Source of the DNA: Ochotona curzoniae
Taxonomy: Eukaryota; Chordata; Mammalia; Lagomorpha; Ochotonidae
DNA: 64,000 bases
Direction: 5' to 3'
Assembly (NCBI RefSeq): GCF_017591425.1
Contig: NW_024466307.1
Coordinates: forward strand, 5,223,001 to 5,287,000
Position 1 is the first letter of the stretch. Each line of letters opens with the position of its first letter. The notes beneath the pieces were generated by a model that made no database searches, was not told the DNA's origin, and saw only the letters and a program-made list of their open reading frames with translations. Of this stretch, positions 1 through 12,003 are shown piece after piece. Position numbers and translations under genes: made by a program.

Positions 1-70
1 TATTTCTCTGAAAGAGTAGACCCTGAATTCCCTAAATGAGAATACACCAAGATTTTAACATTTTTTGCTT

Positions 71-386
71 TTGTAAAATGTATTTTTATTTATTTGAAAG
101 GCAGAGTTTATCAAAAAAGAGGAGAAACAGAGAGAAGGAGATCTTTCATCCACGGTCAGTGCCTAAATGGCCACAATGGCTGGAGCTGGCCTGTTGCAAA
201 GCCAGGAAACTGGAGCTTCTTCCAGATATCAGACGTGGTTTTCAGCGGCCCCAAACACTAGAGCCAGTCTCAGCTGCTTTCCCAGTCACGTTAACAAGGA
301 GCGACGTGGGAAATAAAGCATGCAGAATGGGAATGTTGCCCATTTACAGGCAGCAGGTTGATGTGCAGTGCCACAACACTGACCCC
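71..386 (-). repeat. CSINE, near full length, old
   Basis: Seen: the antisense tail TATTTGAAAGGCAGAG lies at 91-106, followed by the antisense body (a purine-rich stretch, then ATCTTTCATCCACGG) and the head at the right, ending CTGACCCC. It is diverged from the young copies at 33 and 64 kb. The open frame across it (136 codons on the plus strand) is only antisense SINE sequence. Confidence 0.9.
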
Positions 387-1650
387 AAATTCAACATGTT
401 ATATATAATGAAACAGTTTTTCTCATCTGACTGTCATGGTTTTTGATGCATATAAATCTTACCAGGTACCATCTATTGATGGGCAAAGCGGAATATCTCA
501 GATTTTCTATTGTCTGATCAATACTCTAAACCTAACAGAAATATTTCCCATAGTAATACCTGAATATCTTAAAACCTGAAATCCTGTGAGTTTTGAATTA
601 CTGAAAATTGGACTATTAAAACATTATGTTTGTTGAAGAAGCAAACCAGAATAAATGGAAGAATAACTGAATGTTTGGGTCTATAAGCCAGCCTTGTGTC
701 AGATACAGCAGAATATTATAGATAATATAAGGAGAAAATGATGAATAATTCAATTTCCATCATTTCACCATCATTAAAATACAAGCTGAAATAAGATTTT
801 TTTTAACTCACAGGGAGAAATATCCTGCCAAATGTGCCCAAAAGATCTGCTTATTTAAGAGAATAAAGAGTTCATTGTATCCAGATTTGGGAGAAATCTG
901 TTACTGCAAGCAGAGGCATCTGTTGTTACTGAGGGTGGGGGGGTAAATATGAATTTTTTTTACTTTCATAAGCTTTTTTTTTTTGGTCTGTTTTTCCAAA
1001 TTCAACAGTTCTGGTGAGATTTAAGGGGAAAGAGACCTGAAATTCTAAAGAACATAGGAGTTTTCTGGATGGGAAAGAAGCGTGGAGGCTGAGAAACAGT
1101 GTTCAGCCAGGACGAGTGAGTTCTCATTAAATGACACGCAGTCTGACATCAGTGTATAACTCAAGACCACAGCTTCCTTGTAAGAGAGGAAACACCCCCA
1201 AGGGATCGAAAAGCACCTGTAGGCATACAGGGGTGTGGATGATGTGGAATCAGGAATTGGAATCTCCTGGGACCTGTTCCTCCCCTCATTGGGATAAGCC
1301 CAAGCCCAAAGGGCATAGCTGCCATGAGGATGGTGACCCAAGTGCCACCCTGGGCACACAAACCACCTTTGTCAGCTGTCAGCTGTGCTGGCTTCTCTCC
1401 ATGTTCTGCCCACTCTACTCCATCTCTGAGTAAGCCCAGAAAGACCCATGTTCCCACTTAGCTCCAGGGAGCAAGCGTGTCCCTCGGAAATCAGAGAGAA
1501 GTGCAGGTGCTGCTCTGCCCTGCCCCACGTGCAGCTTGCCTGCTGAGACTTGAGGCAGTTCTAGGAGGTCTAGGAGGTCAGGATGGCATGGATAGCCAGG
1601 GTTCCTAACCCAGCCTCTCTTAATCACCAGGCAATGCCCCTCTGTTGCTC
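387..1650. other. Unique non-coding stretch
   Basis: A+T-rich up to about 1000, with a G run near 935 and T runs near 955-982, then more G+C-rich from 1040 to 1620. Overlapping open frames of 97-104 codons exist on both strands at 1045-1708, but none resembles a known family, and competing frames on both strands argue against coding. Confidence 0.6.
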
Positions 1651-1938
1651 TTTCTTGAATGTATTCCAGAGGCAGAGGGAGAGACACACGGATAAAGCTC
1701 CCGTCCACTGACTCACTCTGCAGGTAACTGCAGTGGCTAGGTCTGGGCTAGGCTGAAGCCAGAAGCTAGGAGTTGGGAAACCAATACAGGTCCTTCGTGG
1801 GGCTGGCAGAGACCCAAGGCCTTGAACCATCATCACGTGCTGCCTTCCAGAGTCTGCAGGCAGCAATGAGTGGGGCCAAGCCATGCACTCAGATGAGAAT
1901 GGGACATTTTAGTCAGTTTCTCAACTAGGCCAAATGCC
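1651..1938 (-). repeat. CSINE, strongly diverged
   Basis: Antisense CSINE order is recognisable: CCAGAGGCAGAGGGAGAG (tail side), then CACTGACTCACTCTGCAGG, GAAGCCAGAAGCTAGGAG and a degraded head near AACTAGGCCAAATGCC. Many substitutions and indels make it one of the oldest copies. Confidence 0.75.
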
Positions 1939-1943
1939 AATAG

Positions 1944-2012
1944 CTATCCCTCTGTTTCTGAACTCTTTCTTTCTGTCTCCCTCTTTGCCCTGAAAAATAA
2001 ATACATTTTTAA
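1944..2012 (+). repeat. CSINE 3' tail fragment
   Basis: A pyrimidine-rich run followed by CTGAAAAATAAATACA matches the 3' end of a plus-strand CSINE; head and body are missing. It lies next to the antisense copy at 1651-1938, so the two tails point at each other. Confidence 0.6.
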
Positions 2013-2103
2013 AACATTTCAAATGAAAACATTTGAAAAATGACCTCTAATTGCCACTTCCTCCAAATTAGAAACAAATTTAGATAGTTTCAAAACAATT
2101 AAG

Positions 2104-2426
2104 GTGGAATCTGCATGGTGGTGCAGCCGGCTAAATTTCCACCAGTGGTGCCAGCATCCCATACAGGTACTGGTTTGTGTTGCAGCTGCTCCGCTCCTAA
2201 ACTAGCTTCCTGCTTATGACCTGGGAAAGCAGTGGAGAATGGCTCGAGGTCTTGGGCCCCTGCATCCAGGTAAAATATCCGGAAGAAGCTCCTGGCTTCA
2301 GATTGGCTCACACCTGGCCATTTCAGCCATTTGGAAAGTAGACCAGTGGATGGAAGATTCTCTCACTCTGTCTCTTCTTGTCTCTGTAACTTGACCTTTC
2401 AGATAAAAATAAATAAATGTTTTTAA
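2104..2426 (+). repeat. CSINE, near full length, older head type
   Basis: Reads head to tail: GCATGGTGGTGCAGC, CCAGCATCCCATACAGG, CTGGGAAAGCAGTGGAG, GAAGAAGCTCCTGGCTTC, then the pyrimidine tract and AAAAATAAATAAATG. The head belongs to the older type rather than the pika AAGTCCTCGCCTTGCA type. No clear TSD. Confidence 0.9.
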
Positions 2427-3761
2427 AATTAGTAAAATAATTTTCTTTTGCGATTTTGAGATGCTTTATTATGTTGTCCTCTTGTCAGGCATCTTGTTTC
2501 TGGAAATTCTCTTCCCTACTATACGAAACTTAGATGCTTTTATATAAAGATTATCTTACTACAATTAATTATCTTCAGGCCTGTTCCTTATTTTTGCTTT
2601 TTATTAATCAGTAGCCATATGCAAAATGGGATCATGTGCTTTATCCTCCTAACACAACAGGGATGACCACCAGCTCACTTACCCGCTGTTAATATGACAT
2701 CTCATAGTAGACCCCCAAAATCAATTGCTAAAAACTAAAGACAAGTTCTTATGATGTGTGTAACTGGTCGATAAGATCCTTGAAGGGGTTTTATTATATC
2801 ACAAAAACTAAAAATTATGGTGCATTCTCTCTTTCAAGTGATTTCTTTTTCATTTTCAAAATTCTCATTCATGATAGCTTTCTTCCACTTTTGCAATATT
2901 TTCTGCTATTTCCCACCATATTTATTCATTTGAACTATAATTTATAAAAGTTCATGAGCACTGACTCTGGTAGAATGTTCACATTCATCTGTTAATTCAA
3001 CTGTGTGGCAGCTGGTGACGCCAACCCACTTGATATAGTTCCCACAATATCACAAAAATAATTACCTTTAAATAACTCCCTTCCATCTGTCTTGGATAAC
3101 AATGGTGAAGAGGCTTCAAATTAATTGTGATGGCTGCAGTTAAGCATGGTAATGAATGTATTTGTGTTGTCCTTCTTTTCAAAACGTGAATGTGGAAACG
3201 GTATAAGCATCCTTTAGAATCTAGCCCATGTCTCCATTTTAATTTTGCACCTGTCCTAGGTTTCTTTGAAACTTTCTGATCTGCTAGCAACAAAGTACGG
3301 CTGCCTCCGTTGGGATCCGAGTACAGAGGAGCCCTTTCTTACAGCGACTGTGGTTTGTCCACATACAGTTCTCTCTTTTTGGAAGCCGTTAAACAAACCA
3401 GCAAACTAGATCAAAAAGTACCATTTGCACACAATCTCCATGAATTTACATAACAACCATTTACAGATTTCTGCAGTCAGGAATGGAATAGGTGCTGGTT
3501 GGAGTTACAAAGGGCACATTCTCTCCAGACTTCAAACAAGCTTACAATACCAAAATAAAGAATTATATTATGTCACAACACAGTTTGTCCCTGTGCACAT
3601 CAGTTTGAAGCAAGACCTTACCCAGGAAATGAGTGAAATGACCATGGAATTTGCCTTTAACGACTTCACAGACACATGAGAGAGAGAAACAAAGAAAAGA
3701 AAGCAGAAAATGACAAAATCTTTGGTGAGGGATAGATAAAGTGCAGTAAAGATTGAGAGCA
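2427..3761. other. Unique A+T-rich stretch
   Basis: No repeat family or exon was recognised. The open frames (up to 98 codons, 2997-3293 minus) have no recognisable domain. Small GA-rich patch at 3677-3700. Confidence 0.55.
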
Positions 3762-3826
3762 GAACCTGGCGCGGTAGCATAGCACCTAAAGTCCTCGCTT
3801 TGCATACGCTGGGATGGATGCTGAGA
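3762..3826 (+). repeat. CSINE head fragment, pika-type
   Basis: CCTGGCGCGGTAGCATAG followed by AAAGTCCTCGCTTTGCAT matches only the first ~65 bases of a pika-type CSINE. Body and tail are absent, unusual for a target-primed retroposon, which normally loses its 5' end. A later deletion is the simplest explanation. Confidence 0.75.
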
Positions 3827-5552
3827 TTTGTAAAAATTAATTCTGTAAGTGTAAAACATGAACATGCACTCTAAAATATTGAGGGGGTGTGTTTCTGAAG
3901 GACAGAATCTAATGTATGATTAAATCACCATGTAAAATGACAGTAAAACCCAACACTAAAAGTAATTCAAGTTTCACATCTAGCATTATTTTTTGGATAG
4001 ATTGTATTTGGTCAGTGTTTGCTATACTTTATCCAGAAAGTCTCCAAACCCCTCAAAGAATGGTGTTGAATTCTCTTTGACTGCTCTACTGAAAGACCTT
4101 CCTGCCCACCCCCAGCCCACTTAGCTTGTTTAGGACTGAGTGAAAATGAATCTCAAAGGAACACAGGGTCCATGCTGGATAGCTCATGAGCAAACTATGG
4201 GCACCGGGCGAAGATCTGAAGTACAGACTTAGGGGCACATATTATAAATTGCTAGTCATTCTGGTATTTAAACCCAAAAGCAGGAAATACATATAGGTAT
4301 CCAGAGAACCCGGGTTCAGACCTGGGGCAGCTCACCACATTCTGCCAGACACTTCCTCCTCACCCAGCACTGCTTTCTGTGGGTCATGAGCATGCGGTGC
4401 CCTCTGAGCCCCTGGCATCACCATGATGTCAGCCCTCCTCGGACACAGCTTGGCATGGAGGCCTTGTTCGTGTCTCCCCTGCACTCTTGATTCCTTACCT
4501 TTATACTGCTGGTAACTTTTCTCCTCCACTTTCCTGGAGCCTTCTCAGGTCTGTCTGAACAACTGAAATGAACGCGTGACCACTGGCGTTGTGAGATAAG
4601 CTTACACCACGATAGGTGGAAAGGAGAGGATGAAATCTAGGCTGGGAATACCTGACCAAAGGCAGGGGCAAAAAACAGAGAGGCACAGGGATGGAGCAGG
4701 GCCAGGGAGACTCAGCACAGGTGATGAGAAGACTGGGCCAGAGACTTCTGAAGCGTTCTTCAAAGGAGTTAAGGAACTCTCCCAGATGTTAAGGTCAAAG
4801 CTGAGGGAAAATCACGCTTCAGAACCATACACTGAGACAAGTCTTAGAGTGCAGGAAAACATGATTTGAACAGCAATGGGCCTGGAAATCCCAAGTGATG
4901 GGGCAAGGAGCCAATGTTCAGACTTGCTGGGAAGGATTCCTGGCAGGTGCAGCTGAAGTGGTTCTGCTCCTTTCCCATCAGCAGCCCCTCTTTCCTGTCT
5001 CTCCCAGTGATCGTGAAACCTCACCAGAAACCTTAGGTGAGTCTGTGTCTGATGAGAGAAGGCCTGGGCACCTTAGGCCCTTGCCGTCCCCCCAGGGGGA
5101 CAGTCGTCCCTGAAGATTGGGATCATAGCCAAGTAGCATGACACTTCTGCTCCTTGTTCACAAACCTGACCTAGAAAAAAAATAATGCTGGAGTTTGGAA
5201 AAGTGTAGAAGTTTTGCTCAAGTTAAGGCATTATTGGACCCACTGTTTATCCAAGGGTGAATCTTGCTAGGTGTTTCACCTCCAGCTCTTGTGTCCTTCT
5301 AATGCTTTGGCTCTTCCGATTGTCATAGTTGGGCTTGACATGCACCTGTCCTCAGTGACCCTCTGCAGAGTCTCACACAGCTGGTTTTGACTAGCTGAAC
5401 AAATCATAAAGCTTGGTTATACACGGTGCACATTCATGCCCCTCCTGCATTTCTCTCTGCTTTGAAATCACAGTTTTTGTTTCATAGAAGCTTCTCAGGG
5501 TGAGACACAGTTTCCCTGCTAGTACATCCAGAGGGTCTGGTCAGCAACAACA
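3827..5552. other. Unique stretch with one microexon-like splice-site pair
   Basis: No repeat family recognised. 4325-5110 is more G+C-rich and holds short open frames on both strands (4630-4869 plus, 79 codons) with no family resemblance. A strong acceptor/donor pair flanks 5008-5036 (see findings). Confidence 0.5.
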
Positions 5553-5553
<1 letters not shown>

Positions 5554-5603
<50 letters not shown>

Positions 5604-5623
5604 AGAGAGAGAATGTGTGTGTG
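5554..5623. repeat. (TG)n(GA)n(TG)n compound microsatellite
   Basis: About 23 TG units at 5554-5599, then TAGAGAGAGAGAGAA, then a second short TG run. Uninterrupted dinucleotide runs of this length are normally polymorphic. Confidence 0.95.
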
Positions 5624-6619
5624 TTAAAAGTCTGTAGCACCTCTGTAAAATCAAATAAAATGATGAACAGTCACATAAAAGCAAAAGTGATGTCTAATTT
5701 GGATTTTCAGATTACCTTTTATTGAATTAGAAAATACCAAATGTTCACAAGCTTTAAATAACACAATAACCAACTGAAGAAAAGGATGAATTAAAAATAA
5801 AGAAATGGATAAAACCCAAGATTTGATCAACACTAGAGAAGTAGTAACGGAGTAACAGGATTCCTGGGGGTGAAGTCATGAAAGAGGCAGGAGAACTCAT
5901 GTTGTCTGTCCGGGTCCCAAGGCTGTCGCTTCTGCTTCTCTGAGCTGCATGTCGCTGTTGCCTGCCTCCTTGCAGCCCAGGTTCCTGACAAGGGGTTCAG
6001 CAATGACGTGGTGCCTCCCTTGGCCAAGGCTGCTTAGGGAGCAGCTGCTCCAAGAACAGGATTGATTATGCCTTGTTTTTAGCAGGACTCTTTCTTTAGA
6101 TCCTCCCCTAACTACTGGAACATCCAGGTGTGCTGTGGGGAGGCTTCTCTTCGGCTCCTTGGACTCCAGGCACTCAGGTGCTGAGCCCAAGCCCTGAGCT
6201 CCATGGACAGCCATTCCCACACTGCCTCTGCCCTTCTCCACACTTCTGCTCCGTGTCTTCCTCTTCTTCTGTGATCTTCCTCATTTTCTCATCCAATTAA
6301 TGTTTTGGTTGCAGGTCTTATCTATCACAAAACCTCTGTCCCCAGACAACATAGCCGGTGGGCCAAAAAACTGTACACCCTGTTCCTCTGGCCTCAAAAT
6401 ATCCTCCCCATAACTTTTCCTTGTTAGTTGAGTCACAATCTTTGGTATACACTTCAGATTTTATTCATTGTAAAATAATCCATTGCTAGATTGTCTATTG
6501 CATCACAAATGACTTTTTAAATTAAACCCGATCTAATCTTACTAACATAATTATATTACTTTGTAAATTATTATTTTATACATCTTAACATTTATATTTT
6601 AAAAATTTATTAACCTGTA
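5624..6619. other. Unique stretch, G+C-richer in the middle
   Basis: 5860-6240 is G+C-richer and carries a 114-codon minus-strand frame (5897-6241) with no recognisable domain; 6430-6620 is very A+T-rich. No exon supported. Confidence 0.5.
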
Positions 6620-7255
6620 ATAGCAGTACGCTTTTATATAATACAATATTTTAACACACATATATCCATGAACTGATCAGATCAGGCAATCAACATTTCT
6701 ATTTCCTTATCTTTATATTTGGAGACTGCTAGTTCTTCTCTTCCAACTCTGCATAAACTGTGTAACTCATTGTTAGGAAATTTAGTCACTTCACTGTGTT
6801 ATGGAATTCTAGAGTGAACCATTTTTACTTCTTTCTATGTTTTTGTTATCCATAATTCAAACTTCTCTCTGTCTCCTCTACAATTCTCCATCTCAGAATC
6901 TAGCAATCATCATTTTAATTTCCAACTGACTATTTTAAACTTGTATGCCTGGAAGAGAACATGCAATATGTTTTGTGTCTGGCTTATTTCACTTGATATA
7001 ATGGCCTTCACTTGTATATACGTAGCTAAGTGGAAATCAAGTATTTTGATGCCTTCACCTCATTCTTTCTCTTCAAAATTGCTTTGGCTATTTGGGGTCT
7101 TTTGTGTGAGTTTTAGCATTTTCTTCTAGTTCTGTGAAAAAATATCATTGATATTTTAATGGGGATTGCATTGAATCTGAGAATCAATTTGGTTAATATG
7201 GACATTTTAATAACATTAATTCTTTCAGTCGTTGAACACAGGTCTTCCCTTTTTT
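6620..7255 (-). mobile_element. L1M remnant: 3'UTR plus end of ORF2, antisense
   Basis: Antisense reading: 6620-7030 follows old mammalian L1 3'UTR sequence (TGTCTGGCTTATTTCACTTG at about 6978-6997 is diagnostic). 7060-7255 follows antisense ORF2 (TTTGGCTATTTGGGGTCTTT, TAATGGGGATTGCATTGAAT, ATATGGACATTTTAATAACA). The sequence between the two is shortened. The reading frame is decayed; this is a fossil with no coding capacity. Confidence 0.85.
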
Positions 7256-7372
7256 TTTGTTCCCTCTTAAGTTTTTTTTGTTGCTGTTTTTTTTTATTTT
7301 ATTGTAAAAGTTAGAACTATTATTTATTATGGGACAATATTAGGGCCTGATTTGAGTGTCCTTAAAAGTTAT

Positions 7373-7527
7373 AGAAAGAAAAGAAGAAGGAAGTAGGAAA
7401 GGCGTTAGAGAGGGAAGAAGAGGGGAAAGAAGGAGGATTTGCTACAAGGGTGGAAGAAGAGGATGGAGAGAGAGAAAAGGAGAGGAGGCAGGGAGGGCAG
7501 AGGAGGAGGGAAGGAAGGAAGGAAGGT
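7373..7527. repeat. GA-rich low-complexity tract
   Basis: Almost pure purine on the plus strand (AGAAAGAAAAGAAGAAGGAA onward), ending in four GGAA/AAGG units near 7510-7527. Open frames across it on both strands are composition artefacts. Confidence 0.9.
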
Positions 7528-7737
7528 GCCACATGGCTGCAGGACACACAGTGAACAATGTGGTGAGACACCTGAACATGTTCTTGTGTTTGCCTTTTCA
7601 GTCTTTTTTGCCTTCAACACATCTATTTTGCATGGAGCCATCCTGAAAAGAAAGAAGATAGGAAAGGGAACTGTGGGTTCTGTAGGCCCGAGTGTTAAGG
7701 TGCATGAAAGCAGGATGAGGCAAGGTTTCTCAGTACC

Positions 7738-7886
7738 TGTGTTCTCTCATTTAGGTCTCATACAGGAGGAAACGGAGGTACTGCAAGCATCAGTGTCTTG
7801 GCTAGGTCATTTAGTCAATGAATGGCAGTGCCAGAATGCAAATCCTAATCAACTACAGCAAGTGCTATTAACCACCATGAAGTAAT
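7738..7886 (+). repeat. MIR SINE
   Basis: Matches the MIR core in order: CAGGAGGAAACGGAGGTACT, TAGGTCATTTAGTCAATGAA, GGCAGTGCCAGAATGCAAAT, then TGCTATTAACCACCATG. Ancient, shared by placental mammals. Confidence 0.8.
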
Positions 7887-9060
7887 TCCTCGCCAGACAG
7901 GAAACCAGACTATGACTATAGTGTGGAGTAATCTCAGCTTGGCAGCACTTGCTCTGATGAGAGCCTCATTCAGATGCCAACTGGAGGAACCAGTTTTAAG
8001 GAAGGCTGAGTGAGGGGGTGTGCGGAGCATTCAGCCAAGCCGAAAGGTCAGGCCGCCTCTGTGCATGCTCAAATTTGGATGCCTGAATAATTTTAATTAC
8101 AATTGGAATTAGTTGGAAGCACGAATGAAAACTCATTTTCTCTGTGCTTCTCTTTTTGGTTCAGAACTCTACAAAAGAAAAACAGGCAATGTTCCTATGT
8201 TCAGCAAGCAGTATAAGAATCTGCCATGCCAGTATTGAAATGCACCCAGTGATTTCTTAGCTGTAAAACCTTGCTTTGTGCCTAACGAAATTCCAAGAAG
8301 ACTGCACTAGCCAATTACTCAGAAATATTTCAGTGCTTCTTTGGCAGACCTAAGTGGAATTATTTCTGTGTCAAACCGTTTCTATTCATCATCACAGACT
8401 CACATTTATTTTGTTCTAGTGCTTAGTGAAATACTAAGTGATGGAAGGGTAAAAGAGTAGGATGGAGACGTGGGAGGAAATGTGCATTCCATCCTTCCAT
8501 TCATCCTCTGTTCATTACTTTTGTAGTCGAGGACTTTGGCAGCTGACCTTGTGTATTCAGGCTCCTAAGGCTTTCTCTGAATGTTGTTACTGGATGCGAG
8601 AGGAGAATGAGGCAACAGAGACCAAACTGACCGCCAGCCTGGAACAGCTAGTCAAGAACGGAAATGAGTCATCCTCTCCTCGCCCACACTGTTGAAACTA
8701 AACCTGAAAGAGAAGAAAGTTTAGCACAACACAGAACTCCATCTTGTTTATTTCTCTGTCCGCTTCTGCCAGAAGAACGCCAAGGCTGAATGCCTACAAC
8801 ACAGACATGTAGCAAATATTTTTGAATCAGTTAGTAAATGACTTCTGTTTTTCTGTATTTCTGCCTGCAATAACAGAATAATGTTGATGACCTACAGGGC
8901 TCTGTTTTTTTCTGAGGTAGTGTGGTTGAGATCCACTTAGATGTCTAGTAGGCACCGTAAATTTATTGCACCCGAAGTAGAATTTCCAATTTGTTCTCCT
9001 CTAAGTCGTTCTGTCCTAATCTTCTTTCACTAAGTGTGTGTCACGCACTGCCCAAAACAA
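7887..9060. other. Unique stretch with a TAATTA/CAATTG patch
   Basis: No coding family. 8086-8112 reads AATAATTTTAATTAC then AATTGGAATTAG, a dense set of homeodomain-type cores. The 77-codon frame at 8462-8695 has no recognisable domain. Confidence 0.5.
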
Positions 9061-9260
9061 ATCCTGGGAGTGACCGCTGGTCTCTCTCTTCCCTCATTCC
9101 CTGCATCCAGACCCTCAGCAAGTAGTCTGCTCCGAATACATATCCTGATGTAACTGCTTTGTCCCATCTCCCCTGCCCTGCTCTAACTCCAGCATTTCCC
9201 CTAAACACCTACACTGCTCTTCAGGAAGCACTTGTTAAAGCACCACTGCATTGCAGAACC
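9061..9260 (-). repeat. Old interspersed repeat, family unassigned
   Basis: CTCTCTCTTCCCTCATTCCC, CCCTCAGCAAGTAGTCTGCT and CTTGTTAAAGCACC follow a widespread mammalian repeat whose other strand resembles the block at 49.8-51.9 kb. I recognise the pattern but cannot name the family. Confidence 0.4.
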
Positions 9261-11697
9261 AGTTCTGACACAGCTGCATCAAAAACTAATTTGTTCAATT
9301 CTGTTTAGCATGCAAATATTTTTCTAGATATTACCCATGTATATCATGGTCATTATAACTGAATGATTATTTCAGTCATTCTTTGCTTACACACATCCTC
9401 CTTCATTTTTACTTCTATTGATACTTCCCTAAATGTAAACGGTTGAATTTTAGATGCCAACAAGAAAATCGAAATTACTCCTTGCAAAGCAAAAAAGCTC
9501 TGCTGTGTTTAACCTCTCACTTCTCAGTAGTTGCATTCCCCTTAAACAAACAAACAAAACAAACAAAAAGACACCTTCCAGAGTAGCCCAGAAGTGTCTC
9601 TTGGATTTTATACATTTTATGGAGCCAGCTTGTCATTTTCTGACATCCCAAGGCTGCTTGACCAGGAGTGCCACAAAATCACACTTTGTCCCTATCACCA
9701 TTAAATGATTTTACCCTTAAGTCTGATTCTCAGAATCTAGTTATCCAGGGAGAAATTTTATTTCCCCTGAAGTGATTTTAAATGGATTTCAGCATATTGC
9801 CGTAAGTTGGCTTTGTATGTAGTAGTTGCGTTAGAGGGCTTTTTGTCATCACAAACCAAGCTGAACTTATAATTTTATTTTGCTGTACTCAACATTTGTC
9901 CAACTGTCCTATTTGTCCTTATACTACAAGATAATTGACAAGATACTATAATTTTTATTGCTATGTTGGAGAGAAGAAGATTACTACAACCTGAAAAGGA
10001 AAATATATTAATCCTAAGGAACGAAAATTGTGGTTTTTGTTTTTAGAGTTTTTTTAATATTTGAATTATTTACTTGTTTTCCATTTCTTTTCAACTTCAG
10101 GGTTATTCTTTACTGTATTTACATGGAGAGCAAGTGAGTAAAGGTAACACTGAATCCATTGACTTGATAAGGAAGTATCAATGTCTATTACTTAATGTTG
10201 TCAGAGGAGTTTGCAATGGGTCCTACCAAGATGTGTGTTATGAGCCTGAGGAACGCCCAAAGTCAGAAGATATCACAGTAGCATCACAGACTTGAAAACC
10301 TATTCTGGAAAAAAAAATACTTTTAAAATCACCTAGACTTAGAACTTGATGTCGAGACACAGTTCTTGAGAGTGAACAGGAACTCTACTATTTTGCAACC
10401 TGAAATATTATTTGATAAAAGCTCTGCATGAAGGCAACTTGCTCAATGAGTATCATATTCATTATCATTTTAAGAATTACAAACAGCAGCTACTCATATA
10501 GGAGTTTACCCTGTGGATATCCATCCACCTGAAGCAAAATGGCATGTGTGTCTTCAGACTGCAGCCAAAGGAATCCTGGTGGCAGTTGGTCCCCCTGGGT
10601 GAGCACGCAGCACTGAGCCAGCGCTGACTTGGTTCTCACTGAGGCTCCTGTTAAGCTCAAACACGGGATTCGGCTGAATGTTCACATCGTAGCAACTTTT
10701 CAAAGTACCATTATTAGACAGAGAATGTGTATTTCTTTGTTGTTGTTGTTTTGTTTTGGAAGATTTTGTGTCAGGGTCACCTGGCTGCTTAGAACAAACC
10801 TGACAGTCCTAAGTAATTTGGGAAGATGGGAAAGAAAGAAGGGCGTTTGGGAGGGTAGGAAGGAAAGAAGTCTTACAGGATACCAGAGGATGATATGAGC
10901 AGAATTATCCTGTCACACAAGATAAGGAAGTTCAGAATCTTACAGTTAGAGCCTGTCCTGGCCAGTGTTACAAAGAAGCACCTGTAGCTTTGAGAACTTA
11001 CCGCCTCTTCCGTGCCCGCTTAATCAGGGACCTTGCCTCCAGCATCTTTTACCTGAAAACTATCGGTACAGCGTTCAGCCTGGCTTGATGGCTACTGAGG
11101 CCTGGGAGTCTTCTGTGAGTGTCTGCTTCTTACGAGAACATAGCTTATTCTTTAACCAAGCACATTATTTTATTTATTCTAAGGATGCAGAGATGAGACA
11201 GGCCAAGGCAATCGAACGGAAATTCTGAGGATGAGCAGCGTGGCAATGTGCTTCCAGGCTGTGAGCTGACTTCCTGATTCCCTTCCCCTGTGGCACATGG
11301 AACTTGTTTAGTGCCAACTGCTAGAGCCAGCTCCTCGTATGAAGGCCCACCTCTTCTTTTGGTTCTCTGCGCATGACCACTCAGTGTTACAGAAAATGCT
11401 CTCTTGTCAAATCACACCCAGGACTTTCACATGGCTCAGCACCTTTAACTGCCTCCCTCCCACTCGTTCTCATTGACCTCAAAGGGCTTACTTCCTCTTC
11501 CAGCCCTCCAACATTCTTTAGGCTGTTTTTCAGGACAAAGCATTGTATTACATCACAATAGCAAATAGGCTTCACTTGCTATTTCCTCAATTACTGAAAC
11601 TTTTTCATTCATCATCACTCATTCTTTTCTCCAATGAAGTAAAAAGCAGTCAGCCAATAGACTGTCATCTTTAAATAAATATTATTCATTTGAGCTA
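9261..11697. other. Unique stretch with simple repeats and a microexon-like pair
   Basis: Holds a (CAAA)n run at about 9544-9569, a strong acceptor/donor pair around 10101-10133 (see findings), and a (TTG)n run near 10738-10754. Open frames (10074-10295, 10629-10898, 10965-11228, all plus) resemble no known protein. Confidence 0.5.
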
Positions 11698-12003
11698 GCA
11701 TCTGACCTGGCGATGAAGACCCTGCTTAGGACAGCCACATCTCCAATCAGCAAGGGTGGATTTGAATAGCACTGCAACAGCTTCCTGGGAGCCAGCAGGC
11801 AGTGAACTGAGTGGCTGAGTCTCTCCCCTCACTTCGGAGGCTGGGTGGGACTTGCAGCTCCTGACTTGGGTCTGGCCCAGTTTTGTTCCCTGTAGGCGTT
11901 GGAGAGTGAATGCCAGAGATGTGCTCTGTCCTTCTGACTCTGCCTGTCTCCCCCAGTCCCCTCTGTCTCTCTGTGTCCATCTACCCTCAACTGAAAAAAA
12001 AAA
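11698..12003 (+). repeat. CSINE, old
   Basis: Head CATCTGACCTGGCGATGAAG, middle CTTCCTGGGAGCCAGCAGGC, body CTCCTGACTTGGGTCTGGCC, then GGAGAGTGAATGCCAGAGAT, a pyrimidine tract and an A-run. Heavily substituted. Confidence 0.75.

Noticed and set aside
36..446. 136-codon open frame on the plus strand
   Set aside because: It runs through an antisense CSINE (71-386) and has no domain or codon bias suggestive of a gene.
4630..4869. 79-codon hydrophilic frame with a GPETSEAFF-like stretch
   Set aside because: No recognisable family, no splice context that would make it an exon, and no CpG island or promoter nearby.
6941..7129. 62-codon plus frame with hydrophobic stretches
   Set aside because: It is the antisense of L1 3'UTR and ORF2 sequence.
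7439..7885. 148-codon open frame on the plus strand
   Set aside because: The first third is the GA-rich tract and the last third is a MIR; the middle is not a known domain.
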